Shown: in pieces, positions 53,890 through 64,000 of the stretch
How positions within the stretch are numbered: position 1 is the first letter of the stretch
Layout of the letters: every line of letters begins with the position of its first letter
Assembly (NCBI GenBank): GCA_949987705.1
Contig: OX465281.1
Location: 138,432,876-138,496,875, forward strand
Length of the DNA: 64,000 bases
Source: Thereva unica
Taxonomy: Eukaryota > Arthropoda > Insecta > Diptera > Therevidae
Direction of reading: 5' to 3'
Notes under the pieces: generated by a model
Told to the model about the DNA's origin: nothing
Seen by the model: only the letters and a program-made list of their open reading frames with translations
The model's database searches: none
Translations under genes and position numbers: made by a program

Positions 53890-56800
53890 ACCGCTGGAGC
53901 TAAAGGGCTGAAATTTTGACAGTGCATCCCTATAATTGCGTGGACATCCACTAAAAAGCGATTTTTCGAAATTCATCCCCTAAGGGGGTGAAATGGGGTT
54001 TATCCAAACCGCTGGAGCTATAGGGCTGAAATTTGGACAATGCATCCCTATAATGGAGTGGACATCCACTATAAAGCGATTATTCGAAATTCATCCCCTA
54101 AGGGGGTGAAATGGGGTTTATCCAAACCGTTGGAGCTATAGGGCTGAAATTTTGACAGTGCATCCCTATAATGGCGTGGACATCCGCTAAGAAGCGATTT
54201 TTCGAAATTCATCCCTTAAGGGGGTGAAATGGGGTTTACCCAAACCGCTGGAGCTATAGGGCTGAAATTTTGACAGTCCATCCCTATAATGGCGTGGACA
54301 TCCACTATAAAGCGATTTTTCGAAATTCATCCCTTAAGGGGGTGAAATGGGGTTAATCCAAACCGCTGGAGCTATAGGGTTGAAATTTTAACAGTGGATC
54401 CCTATAATGACGTGGACATCCACTAAAGAGCGATTTTTCGAAATTCATCCCCTAAGAGTGTGAAATAGGGTTTTTACAAACCGCTAAAGCTATAGGGCTG
54501 AAATTTTGACAGTGCATCCCTATAATGACGTTTACATCCACTAAAGAGCGATTTTTCGAAATTCATCCCCTAAGGGTGTGAAATGGGGTTTTTACAAACC
54601 GCTAAAGCTATAGGGCTGAAATTTTGACAGTGCATCCCTATAATGACGTATACATCCAGTAATCCACTAAAGAGCGATTTTTCGAAATTCATCCCCTAAG
54701 GGTGTGAAATAGGGTTTTTACAAACCGCTAAAGCTATAGGGCTGAAATTTGGACAGTGCATCCCTATAATGGAGTGGACATCCACTATAAAGCGATTTTT
54801 CGAAATTCATCCCTTAAGGGGGTGAAATAGGGTTTATCCAAACCGCTGGAGCTATAGGGTTGAAATTTTAACAGTGCATCCCTATAATGACGTGGACATC
54901 CACTATAAAGCGATTTTTCGAAATTCATCCCTTAAGGGGGTGAAATGGGGTTTATCCAAACCGCTGGAGCTATAGGGTTGAAATTTTAACAGTGGATCCC
55001 TATAATGACGTGGACATCCACTAAAGAGCGATTTTTCAAAATTCATCCCTTAAGGGTGTGAAATAGGGTTTTTACAAACCGCTAAAGCTATAGGGCTGAA
55101 ATTTTGACAGTGCATCCCTATAATGACGTTTACATCCACTAAAGAGCGATTTTTCGAAATTCATCCCCTAAGGGTGTGAAATGGGGTTTTACAAACGGCT
55201 AAAGCTATAGGGCTGAAATTTGGACAGTGCATCCCTATAATGGAGTGGACATCCACTATAAAGCGATTTTTCGAAATTCATCCCTTAAGGGGGTGAAATG
55301 GGGTTTATCCAAACCGCTGCAGCTATATGGTTGAAATTTTAACAGTGGATCCCTATAATGACGTGGACATCCACTAAAGAGCGATTTTTCGAAATTCATC
55401 CCCTAAGGGTGTGAAATGGGGTTTTTAACAACCGCTAAAGCTATAGGGCTGAAATTTTGATAGTGCATCCCTATAATGACGTTTACATCCTCTAAAGAGC
55501 GATTTTTCGAAAATCATCCCCTAAGGGTGTGAAATGGGGTTTTTACAAACCGCTAAAGCTATAGGGCTAAAATTTTGACAGTGCATCCCTATAATGACGT
55601 TTACATCCACTAAAGAGCGATTTTTCGAAATTCATCCCCTAAGGGTGTGAAATAGGGTTTTTACAAACCGCTAAAGCTATAGGGCTGAAATTTGGACAGT
55701 GCATCCCTATAATGGAGTGGACATCCACTATAAAGCGATTTTTCGAAATTCATCCCTTAAGGGGGTGAAATGGGGTTTATCCAAACCGCTGCAGCTATAT
55801 GGTTGAAATTTTAACAGTGGATCCCTATAATGACGTGGACATCCACTAAAGAGCGATTTTTCGAAATTCATCCCCTAAGGGTGTGAAATGGGGTTTTTAA
55901 CAACCGCTAAAGCTATAGGGCTAAAATTTTGACAGTGCATTTCTATAATGACGTTTACATCCCCTAAAGAGCGATTTTTCGAAATTCATCCCCTAAGGGT
56001 GTGAAATAGGGTTTTTACAAACCGCTAAAGCTATAGGGCTGAAATTTTGACAGTGCATCCCTATAATGACGTTTACATCCTCTAAAGAGCGATTTTTCGA
56101 AAATCATCCCCTAAGGGTGTGAAATGGGGTTTTTACAAACCGCTAAAGCTATAGGGCTAAAATTTTGACAGTGCATTTCTATAATGACGTTTACATCCCC
56201 TAAAGAGCGATTTTTCGAAATTCATCCCCTAAGGGTGTGAAATAGGGTTTTTACAAACCGCTAAAGCTATAGGGCTGAAATTTGGACAGTGCATCCCTAT
56301 AATGGAGTGGACATCCACTATAAAGCGATTTTTCGAAATTCATCCCTTAAGCGGGTGAAATAGGGTTTATCCAAACCGCTGGAGCTATAGGGTTGAAATT
56401 TTAACAGTGCATCCCTATAATGACGTGGACATCCACTAAAGAGCGATTTTTCGAAATTCAGACCCTAAGGGTGTGAAATGGGGTTTTTACAAACCGCTAA
56501 AGCTATAGGGCTGAAATTTTGACAGTGCATCCCTATAATGACGTTTACATCCAGTAATCCACTAAAGAGCGATTTTTCGAAATTCATCCCCTAAGGGTGT
56601 AATAGGGTTTTTACAAACCGCTAAAGCTACAGGGCTGAAATTTGGACAGTGCATCCCTATAATGGAGTGGACATCCACTATAAAGCGATTTTTCGAAATT
56701 CATCCCTTAAGCGGGTGAAATAGGGTTTATCGAAACCGCTGGAGCTATAGGGTTGAAATTTTAACAGTGCATCCCTATAATGACGTGGACATCCACTAAA

Positions 56801-58130
56801 GAGCGATTTTTCGAAATTCATCCGCTAAGGGTGTGAAATGGGGTTTTTACAAACCGCTAAAGCTATAGGGCTGAAATTTTGACAGTGCATCCCTATAATC
56901 GCGTGGACATCCACTAAGAAGCGGTTTTTCGAAATTCATCCACTAAGGGGGTGAAATGGGGTTTACCCACACCGCTGGAGCTATAAGGCTGAAATTTTGA
57001 CAGTGCATACCTATAATGGCGTGAACATCCACTAAGAAGCGATTTTTCAAAATTCATCCCCTAAGGGGTGAAACGGGGTTTATCCAAACCGCTAAACTTA
57101 TAGGGCTGAAATTTTAACAGTGCATTCCTATAATGGCGTGGACATCCACTATAAGGCGATTTTTCGAAATTTATCCCCTAACGCGGTGAAATGGGGTTTA
57201 CCCAAACCGCTGGAGCTATAGGGCTGAAATTTTGACAGTGCATCCTTATAATGGCGTGAACATCCACTAAGAAGCGATTTTTAAAAATTCATCCCTTAAG
57301 CGGGTGAAATAGGGTTTATCCAAACCACTGGAGCTATAGGGTTGAAATTTTAACAGTGCATCCGTATAATGACGTGGACATCCACTAAAGAGCGATTTTT
57401 CGAAATTCATCCGCTAAGGGTGGGGTTTTTACAAACCGCTAAAGCTATAGGGCTGAAATTTTGACAGTGCATCCCTTTAATCGCGTGGACATCCACTAAG
57501 AAGCGATTTTTCGAAATTCATCCACTAAGGGGGTGAAATGGGGGCTAACCTTCATCCGCTCGCGTTGACGACAGTCACACCACCGCTCGCGTGGCGGCAA
57601 TTTGCCGCCCATCACCTTTTGTTAATATTATCAACTTTTTCTCTAATTTAAGTCGGTAAATGATACTGGTTTGGAATGTTGGGCTCTACAAAAATCCCAA
57701 AAGCACTTTTTTTATAAAAAAAAATTATTAAAGAAAGTTGTAATTATTACTAAAGAGTGAGGCTGAATTAAGAGATACGAGCTTTTTTTCATAAAGGGCG
57801 GCAATATGCCGCCCACGCGAGCGGATGAAGGTTAAGGCAAACCGCTGGAGCTAAACGGCTGAAATTTTGACAATGCATATCTATAATGAAGTGGACATTT
57901 ACTAAGAAGCGATTTTTCGAAATTCATCCCCCAAAGGGGTGAAATGGGGTTACCAAACTACTGGAGCTACAGGGTTGAAATTTGGACAGTGCGTCCCTAT
58001 AATGACGTGGACATCCACTAAGAGGCGATTACTCGAAATGCATCCCCTAAGGGGATGAAATGGGGTTAACCCAAACCTCTGAAGCTGAAGGGCTGAAATT
58101 TTGACAGTGCATCCCTATATTCACGTAGAA
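53890..58130 (+). repeat. 118-bp satellite array inside Helitron copy 1
   Basis: About 31 monomers precede the nested MITE and about 2.5 follow it. Each contains CCGCTRRAGCTATAGGGCTG, AACAGTG/GACAGTGCATCCCTATAATG, a CATCCACTA box and GCGATTTTTCGAAATTCATC. Two main classes, GTGGACATCC with GGGGGTGAAATGGGG and GTTTACATCC with GGGTGTGAAATAGGG, alternate in blocks that recur (for example about 54600-54950 and 56510-56760). CCACTAAACCGATTTTGATG in the element's unique 5' part resembles the monomer start. Confidence 0.93.
57549..57831. repeat. piggyBac-type MITE in Helitron copy 1
   Basis: The 16-bp ends CCTTCATCCGCTCGCG mirror each other. The right flank is TTAA (57832-57835) and the left flank is CTAA (57545-57548), one substitution from TTAA. 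Inner GGCGGCAATTTGCCGCC and GGCGGCAATATGCCGCC palindromes flank about 170 bp of unique DNA. A TTAA target and CCTT-starting ends fit piggyBac. Confidence 0.88.
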
Positions 58131-58572
58131 ATGAATGACTCGAAATTCACTTTATTTAATATTCATTTGTGATTGCTTCATAATTTCTTACATCCACGTA
58201 AATAGGCGAACAAACTTAACGAACGTTCGTCAAACCCTAAAATGTCACTTTTCTTGATGACATATACATGCCAATCTCTGCTTCAAAACTTGCAGATTTG
58301 TTGAGCAGAGGTGATATTCGCAGCAATTTGTTTACCATATTTATTAAAAAAATGCACTATAATAAACCCTTTTTAGGGATAATAACAGCTGACTTTTTTG
58401 TTTTTTTTTTTTTTAAGGAAAACATTGCACATAATAAACAGTTTTTAAAGGCGTTGCAAGGCACGCGGGTTTTATGCTAGTATAAATAATAAAACCTAAT
58501 ATAAAATACCTAGTGAAATTATAACACTATAATAAGTTTAATCCTTACTAATATTATAAATGCGAAAGTAAC

Positions 58573-58605
<33 letters not shown>

Positions 58606-58820
58606 TACGCTTTCACGCCTAAACCACTAAACCGATTTTGATGAAATTTGCTACAGACATAGTTTAGACCTTGGAGACGGACATAGGCTACTTTTTATGG
58701 AGAAAAAAAAGGGTTTAAGGGGGAGAAATGGGGTTCAATAAGTTGTAAGGGGATTTTTTATCTTTACTTCTTTTTTTCTATTGTATAAAAAGTAACTGAC
58801 TGACAGACAACCCACAACCT

Positions 58821-61800
58821 AAACCGCTGGAGCTAAAGGGCTGAAATTTTGACAGTGCATCCCTATAATTGCGTGGACATCCACTAAAAAGCGATTTTTC
58901 GAAATTCATCCCCTAAGGGGGTGAAATGGGGTTTATCCAAACCGCTGGAGCTATAGGGCTGAAATTTGGACAATGCATCCCTATAATGGAGTGGACATCC
59001 ACTATAAAGCGATTATTCGAAATTCATCCCCTAAGGGGGTGAAATGGGGTTTATCCAAACCGTTGGAGCTATAGGGCTGAAATTTTGACAGTGCATCCCT
59101 ATAATGGCGTGGACATCCGCTAAGAAGCGATTTTTCGAAATTCATCCCTTAAGGGGGTGAAATGGGGTTTACCCAAACCGCTGGAGCTATAGGGCTGAAA
59201 TTTTGACAGTCCATCCCTATAATGGCGTGGACATCCACTATAAAGCGATTTTTCGAAATTCATCCCTTAAGGGGGTGAAATGGGGTTAATCCAAACCGCT
59301 GGAGCTATAGGGTTGAAATTTTAACAGTGGATCCCTATAATGACGTGGACATCCACTAAAGAGCGATTTTTCGAAATTCATCCCCTAAGAGTGTGAAATA
59401 GGGTTTTTACAAACCGCTAAAGCTATAGGGCTGAAATTTTGACAGTGCATCCCTATAATGACGTTTACATCCACTAAAGAGCGATTTTTCGAAATTCATC
59501 CCCTAAGGGTGTGAAATGGGGTTTTTACAAACCGCTAAAGCTATAGGGCTGAAATTTTGACAGTGCATCCCTATAATGACGTATACATCCAGTAATCCAC
59601 TAAAGAGCGATTTTTCGAAATTCATCCCCTAAGGGTGTGAAATAGGGTTTTTACAAACCGCTAAAGCTATAGGGCTGAAATTTGGACAGTGCATCCCTAT
59701 AATGGAGTGGACATCCACTATAAAGCGATTTTTCGAAATTCATCCCTTAAGGGGGTGAAATAGGGTTTATCCAAACCGCTGGAGCTATAGGGTTGAAATT
59801 TTAACAGTGCATCCCTATAATGACGTGGACATCCACTATAAAGCGATTTTTCGAAATTCATCCCTTAAGGGGGTGAAATGGGGTTTATCCAAACCGCTGG
59901 AGCTATAGGGTTGAAATTTTAACAGTGGATCCCTATAATGACGTGGACATCCACAAAAGAGCGATTTTTCAAAATTCATCCCTTAAGGGTGTGAAATAGG
60001 GTTTTTACAAACCGCTAAAGCTATAGGGCTGAAATTTTGACAGTGCATCCCTATAATGACGTTTACATCCACTAAAGAGCGATTTTTCGAAATTCATCCC
60101 CTAAGGGTGTGAAATGGTGTTTTACAAACGGCTAAAGCTATAGGGCTGAAATTTGGACAGTGCATCCCTATAATGGAGTGGACATCCACTATAAAGCGAT
60201 TTTTCGAAATTCATCCCTTAAGGGGGTGAAATGGGGTTTATCCAAACCGCTGCAGCTATATGGTTGAAATTTTAACAGTGGATCCCTATGACGTGGACAT
60301 CCACTAAAGAGCGATTTTTCGAAATTCATCCCCTAAGGGTGTGAAATGGGGTTTTTAACAACCGCTAAAGCTATAGGGCTGAAATTTTGATAGTGCATCC
60401 CTATAATGACGTTTACATCCTCTAAAGAGCGATTTTTCGAAAATCATCCCCTAAGGGTGTGAAATGGGGTTTTTACAAACCGCTAAAGCTATAGGGCTAA
60501 AATTTTGACAGTGCATCCCTATAATGACGTTTACATCCACTAAAGAGCGATTTTTCGAAATTCATCCCCTAAGGGTGTGAAATAGGGTTTTTACAAACCG
60601 CTAAGGCTATAGGGCTGAAATTTGGACAGTGCATCCCTATAATGGAGTGGACATCCACTATAAAGCGATTTTTCGAAATTCATCCCTTAAGGGGGTGAAA
60701 TGGGGTTTATCCAAACCGCTGCAGCTATATGGTTGAAATTTTAACAGTGGATCCCTATAATGACGTGGACATCCACTAAAGAGCGATTTTTCGAAATTCA
60801 TCCCCTAAGGGTGTGAAATGGGGTTTTTAACAACCGCTAAAGCTATAGGGCTGAAATTTTGACAGTGCATCCCTATAATGACGTTTACATCCTCTAAAGA
60901 GCGATTTTTCGAAAATCATCCCCTAAGGGTGTGAAATGGGGTTTTTACAAACCGCTAAAGCTATAGGGCTAAAATTTTGACAGTGCATTTCTATAATGAC
61001 GTTTACATCCCCTAAAGAGCGATTTTTCGAAATTCATCCCCTAAGGGTGTGAAATAGGGTTTTTACAAACCGCTAAAGCTATAGGGCTGAAATTTGGACA
61101 GTGCATCCCTATAATGGAGTGGACATCCACTATAAAGCGATTTTTCGAAATTCATCCCTTAAGCGGGTGAAATAGGGTTTATCCAAACCGCTGGAGCTAT
61201 AGGGTTGAAATTTTAACAGTGCATCCCTATAATGACGTGGACATCCACTAAAGAGCGATTTTTCGAAATTCAGACCCTAAGGGTGTGAAATGGGGTTTTT
61301 ACAAACCGCTAAAGCTATAGGGCTGAAATTTTGACAGTGCATCCCTATAATGACGTTTACATCCAGTAATCCACTAAAGAGCGATTTTTCGAAATTCATC
61401 CCCTAAGGGTGTAATAGGGTTTTTACAAACCGCTAAAGCTACAGGGCTGAAATTTGGACAGTGCATCCCTATAATGGAGTGGACATCCACTATAAAGCGA
61501 TTTTTCGAAATTCATCCCTTAAGCGGGTGAAATAGGGTTTATCGAAACCGCTGGAGCTATAGGGTTGAAATTTTAACAGTGCATCCCTATAATGACGTGG
61601 ACATCCACTAAAGAGCGATTTTTCGAAATTCATCCGCTAAGGGTGTGAAATGGGGTTTTTACAAACCGCTAAAGCTATAGGGCTGAAATTTTGACAGTGC
61701 ATCCCTATAATCGCGTGGACATCCACTAAGAAGCGGTTTTTCGAAATTCATCCACTAAGGGGGTGAAATGGGGTTTACCCACACCGCTGGAGCTATAAGG

Positions 61801-62935
61801 CTGAAATTTTGACAGTGCATACCTATAATGGCGTGAACATCCACTAAGAAGCGATTTTTCAAAATTCATCCCCTAAGGGGTGAAACGGGGTTTATCCAAA
61901 CCGCTAAACTTATAGGGCTGAAATTTTAACAGTGCATTCCTATAATGGCGTGGACATCCACTATAAGGCGATTTTTCGAAATTTATCCCCTAACGCGGTG
62001 AAATGGGGTTTACCCAAACCGCTGGAGCTATAGGGCTGAAATTTTGACAGTGCATCCTTATAATGGCGTGAACATCCACTAAGAAGCGATTTTTAAAAAT
62101 TCATCCCTTAAGCGGGTGAAATAGGGTTTATCCAAACCACTGGAGCTATAGGGTTGAAATTTTAACAGTGCATCCGTATAATGACGTGGACATCCACTAA
62201 AGAGCGATTTTTCGAAATTCATCCGCTAAGGGTGGGGTTTTTACAAACCGCTAAAGCTATAGGGCTGAAATTTTGACAGTGCATCCCTTTAATCGCGTGG
62301 ACATCCACTAAGAAGCGATTTTTCGAAATTCATCCACTAAGGGGGTGAAATGGGGGTTAACCTTCATCCGCTCGCGTTGACGACAGTCACACCACCGCTC
62401 GCGTGGCGGCAATTTGCCGCCCATCACCTTTTGTTAATATTATCAACTTTTTCTCTAATTTAAGTCGGTAAATGATACTGGTTTGGAATGTTGGGCTCTA
62501 CAAAAATCCCAAAAGCACTTTTTTTATAAAAAAAAATTATTAAAGAAAGTTGTAATTATTACTAAAGAGTGAGGCTGAATTAAGAGATACGAGCTTTTTT
62601 TCATAAAGGGCGGCAATATGCCGCCCACGCGAGCGGATGAAGGTTAAGGCAAACCGCTGGAGCTAAACGGCTGAAATTTTGACAATGCATATCTATAATG
62701 AAGTGGACATTTACTAAGAAGCGATTTTTCGAAATTCATCCCCCAAAGGGGTGAAATGGGGTTACCAAACTACTGGAGCTACAGGGTTGAAATTTGGACA
62801 GTGCGTCCCTATAATGACGTGGACATCCACTAAGAGGCGATTACTCGAAATGCATCCCCTAAGGGGATGAAATGGGGTTAACCCAAACCTCTGAAGCTGA
62901 AGGGCTGAAATTTTGACAGTGCATCCCTATATTCA
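58821..62935 (+). repeat. 118-bp satellite array inside Helitron copy 2
   Basis: About 30 monomers precede the nested MITE and 2.5 follow it, in the same class order as copy 1. The monomer with TGCATTTCTATAATG and CATCCCCTA at about 55920-56035 of copy 1 has no counterpart at the equivalent point (near 60850). Confidence 0.92.
62361..62643. repeat. piggyBac-type MITE in Helitron copy 2
   Basis: 283 bp, same as 57549-57831, with intact TTAA on both sides (62357-62360, 62644-62647). It interrupts a satellite monomer at the same point as in copy 1. Confidence 0.9.
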
Positions 62936-63383
62936 CGTAGAAATGAATGACTCGAAATTCACTTTATTTAATATTCATTTGTGATTGCTTCATAATTTCT
63001 TACATCCACGTAAATAGGCGAACAAACTTAACGAACGTTCGTCAAACCCTAAAATGTCACTTTTCTTGATGACATATACATGCCAATCTCTGCTTCAAAA
63101 CTTGCAGATTTGTTGAGCAGAGGTGATATTCGCAGCAATTTGTTTACCATATTTATTAAAAAAATGCACTATAATAAACCCTTTTTAGGGATAATAACAG
63201 CTGACTTTTTTGTTTTTTTTTTTTTAAGGAAAACATTGCACATAATAAACAGTTTTTAAAGGCGTTGCAAGGCACGCGGGTTTTATGCTAGTAATAAAAT
63301 AAAACATTACAACATAAAATAAAGATTAGTTTTGTATTGGGCTATTATAAGGGATTATAATCCTCGTGGCCAGAGAAACTACA

Positions 63384-64000
63384 ACATTATCCAAAAATTA
63401 GTGCAAAAAGGCACAGAAATATTTTCAGTAATGGATATTAAGATTGTACCAGATGTAAGTTCCAGATTTGTCATCGAATTATTAGAAGAGAAAATAATTT
63501 ACATATACGGACCACCTAAATTAATAGTTAGTGACAACGCAACAGGATTCAAATCAACTATGATGAGGAATTTCCTAGTTCAACACCATATCGAACATAC
63601 AACATCACCTCCATACTTTCCGGAATCCAACGGATTGGTAGAACGAGCCATAGGAACAACCAGCCAAGCAATAAAGAAATACCTGCATGAAAAAGCACAA
63701 AAAAATCAATCACACCTTCTACAAAAAGTAGTCCAAAGCATAAACTCCAGCAAACAAAGCTCGCTCAACCAAACACCATTTTTTTTATTACACGGCTTCG
63801 AATCAAGACTGCAGAAAGCAGCAGAAGATTTTCTTCGCAGGAGGATTCCCCTGAAGATAGGTGATCTGGTTTTGCCAGAAGTCCCCACAAGGAAAAGTAA
63901 AATGGATCCATATTACGAGGATAAACCCTGGGAAATATGCGAATTCGTTAACGACAACATAGTCACTATCAAAAGAACAGAAGCTGATGACACAGGAATT
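63384..64000 (+). pseudogene. Gypsy E integrase fragment, runs off the window
   Basis: Plus-strand frame open from the Gypsy D junction to the window end. It encodes the second half of an integrase core: YGPPKLIVSDNATGFKS (second catalytic Asp), SPPYFPESNGLVERAIG (catalytic Glu) and a C-terminal region (RRIPLKIGDLVLPEVP). The first catalytic Asp and all RT are missing. Removing Gypsy D at its ACAT duplication joins it to the last gag piece without a preserved pol, so an older internal deletion is implied. Confidence 0.82.

Larger units (their letters stand above)
53588..58480 (+). mobile_element. Helitron-like element, copy 1 (4893 bp)
   Basis: It starts TCCTTACTAATATTA and ends in CTAG, preceded by the hairpin GCGTTGCAAGGCACGC (58451-58466) that lies 14 bases from the end. 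It is inserted between A and T with no target duplication. TC...CTRR ends, a 3' hairpin and AT insertion are the Helitron hallmarks. There is no Rep/helicase gene, so it is non-autonomous. Layout: (TCTG)13 tract (53619-53670), a unique section of about 200 bp, the 118-bp satellite, a nested MITE, more satellite, and a unique 3' part of about 350 bp. Confidence 0.88.
58542..63291 (+). mobile_element. Helitron-like element, copy 2 (4750 bp)
   Basis: Same ends, hairpin (63262-63277) and internal order as copy 1, in the same orientation, 61 bp downstream in the same LTR and again between A and T. It differs from copy 1 by a shorter (TCTG)8 tract (58573-58604), one fewer 118-bp monomer, and scattered substitutions (for example GGTGTTTTA at about 60117). 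It carries the nested MITE at the same place, so both copies derive from one recent source. Confidence 0.88.
53327..63383 (+). repeat. Gypsy D 3' LTR, split in three by two Helitron-like elements
   Basis: LTR pieces are 53327-53587, 58481-58541 and 63292-63383. Comparison with the 5' LTR shows nothing lost or duplicated at either join: A lies before and T after each insertion. About two substitutions were seen in the first 260 bp. It lacks the long (AT)n of the 5' LTR. Confidence 0.93.

Noticed and set aside
58268..58480. Frame in the Helitron 3' part (and the matching region of copy 2) as a Rep/helicase remnant
   Set aside because: 70 residues with no Rep or helicase motif, reading across a poly(T) tract and the terminal hairpin; the tract length differs in copy 2.
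53890..62935. Regular 118-bp repeats considered as a CRISPR-like array
   Set aside because: Repeats are contiguous with no unique spacers, are divergent monomers, and sit in eukaryotic transposon DNA.

Overview
The window is almost entirely transposable-element DNA, AT-rich and with arthropod-type families throughout: Gypsy, Copia and BEL/Pao LTR elements, RTE- and Jockey-like LINEs, Tc1, PIF/Harbinger, hAT- and piggyBac-type MITEs, and Helitron-like elements. The short introns, the Copia/BEL mix and the Helitron family starting TCCTTACTAATATTA with a (TCTG)n tract suggest an insect. I cannot place it more closely than that. I found no host cellular gene, rRNA, tRNA or CRISPR array.

1-13.8 kb: a decayed BEL/Pao element on the minus strand, with a PHD finger at the gag N-terminus, is split by a 5'-truncated RTE LINE (13-bp target duplication), which is itself split by a Jockey-like LINE fragment. 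A second RTE LINE (6703-8968) carries a Tc1 relic exactly at a TA. Foldback and MITE repeats follow.

13.8-32 kb: one inverted-repeat element (13853-30077) holds two large insertions. The first is Gypsy A (minus strand, 14178-26121; its pol ORF has protease and integrase but no reverse transcriptase), which contains Gypsy B (plus strand, 16582-24117; intact-looking gag and pol, mosaic LTRs), which contains a hAT-type MITE. The second is a TAA-flanked MITE holding an apparently complete PIF/Harbinger transposon, with a three-exon DDE transposase and a convergent three-exon Myb-like gene. Several MITEs follow.

32-41.5 kb: a young Gypsy C (minus strand, LTRs 231 bp) sits inside a short MITE and is interrupted in its integrase by a very young Copia element (LTRs identical as read, one frameshift).

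41.9-64 kb: an eroded Gypsy E (plus strand) is cut by MITEs, a 1.28-kb palindrome and Gypsy D (46348-63383). Gypsy D has a canonical A AAA AAC slippery site at the gag-pol junction. Its 3' LTR holds two nearly identical 4.75-4.9 kb Helitron-like elements only 61 bp apart. Each is filled by about 30 copies of a 118-bp satellite and a nested TTAA-flanked piggyBac-type MITE. This satellite-carrying Helitron pair is the most striking structure here.

Most nesting boundaries rest on target-site duplications and matching ends read directly from the sequence. Family names come from motif recognition without database searches.
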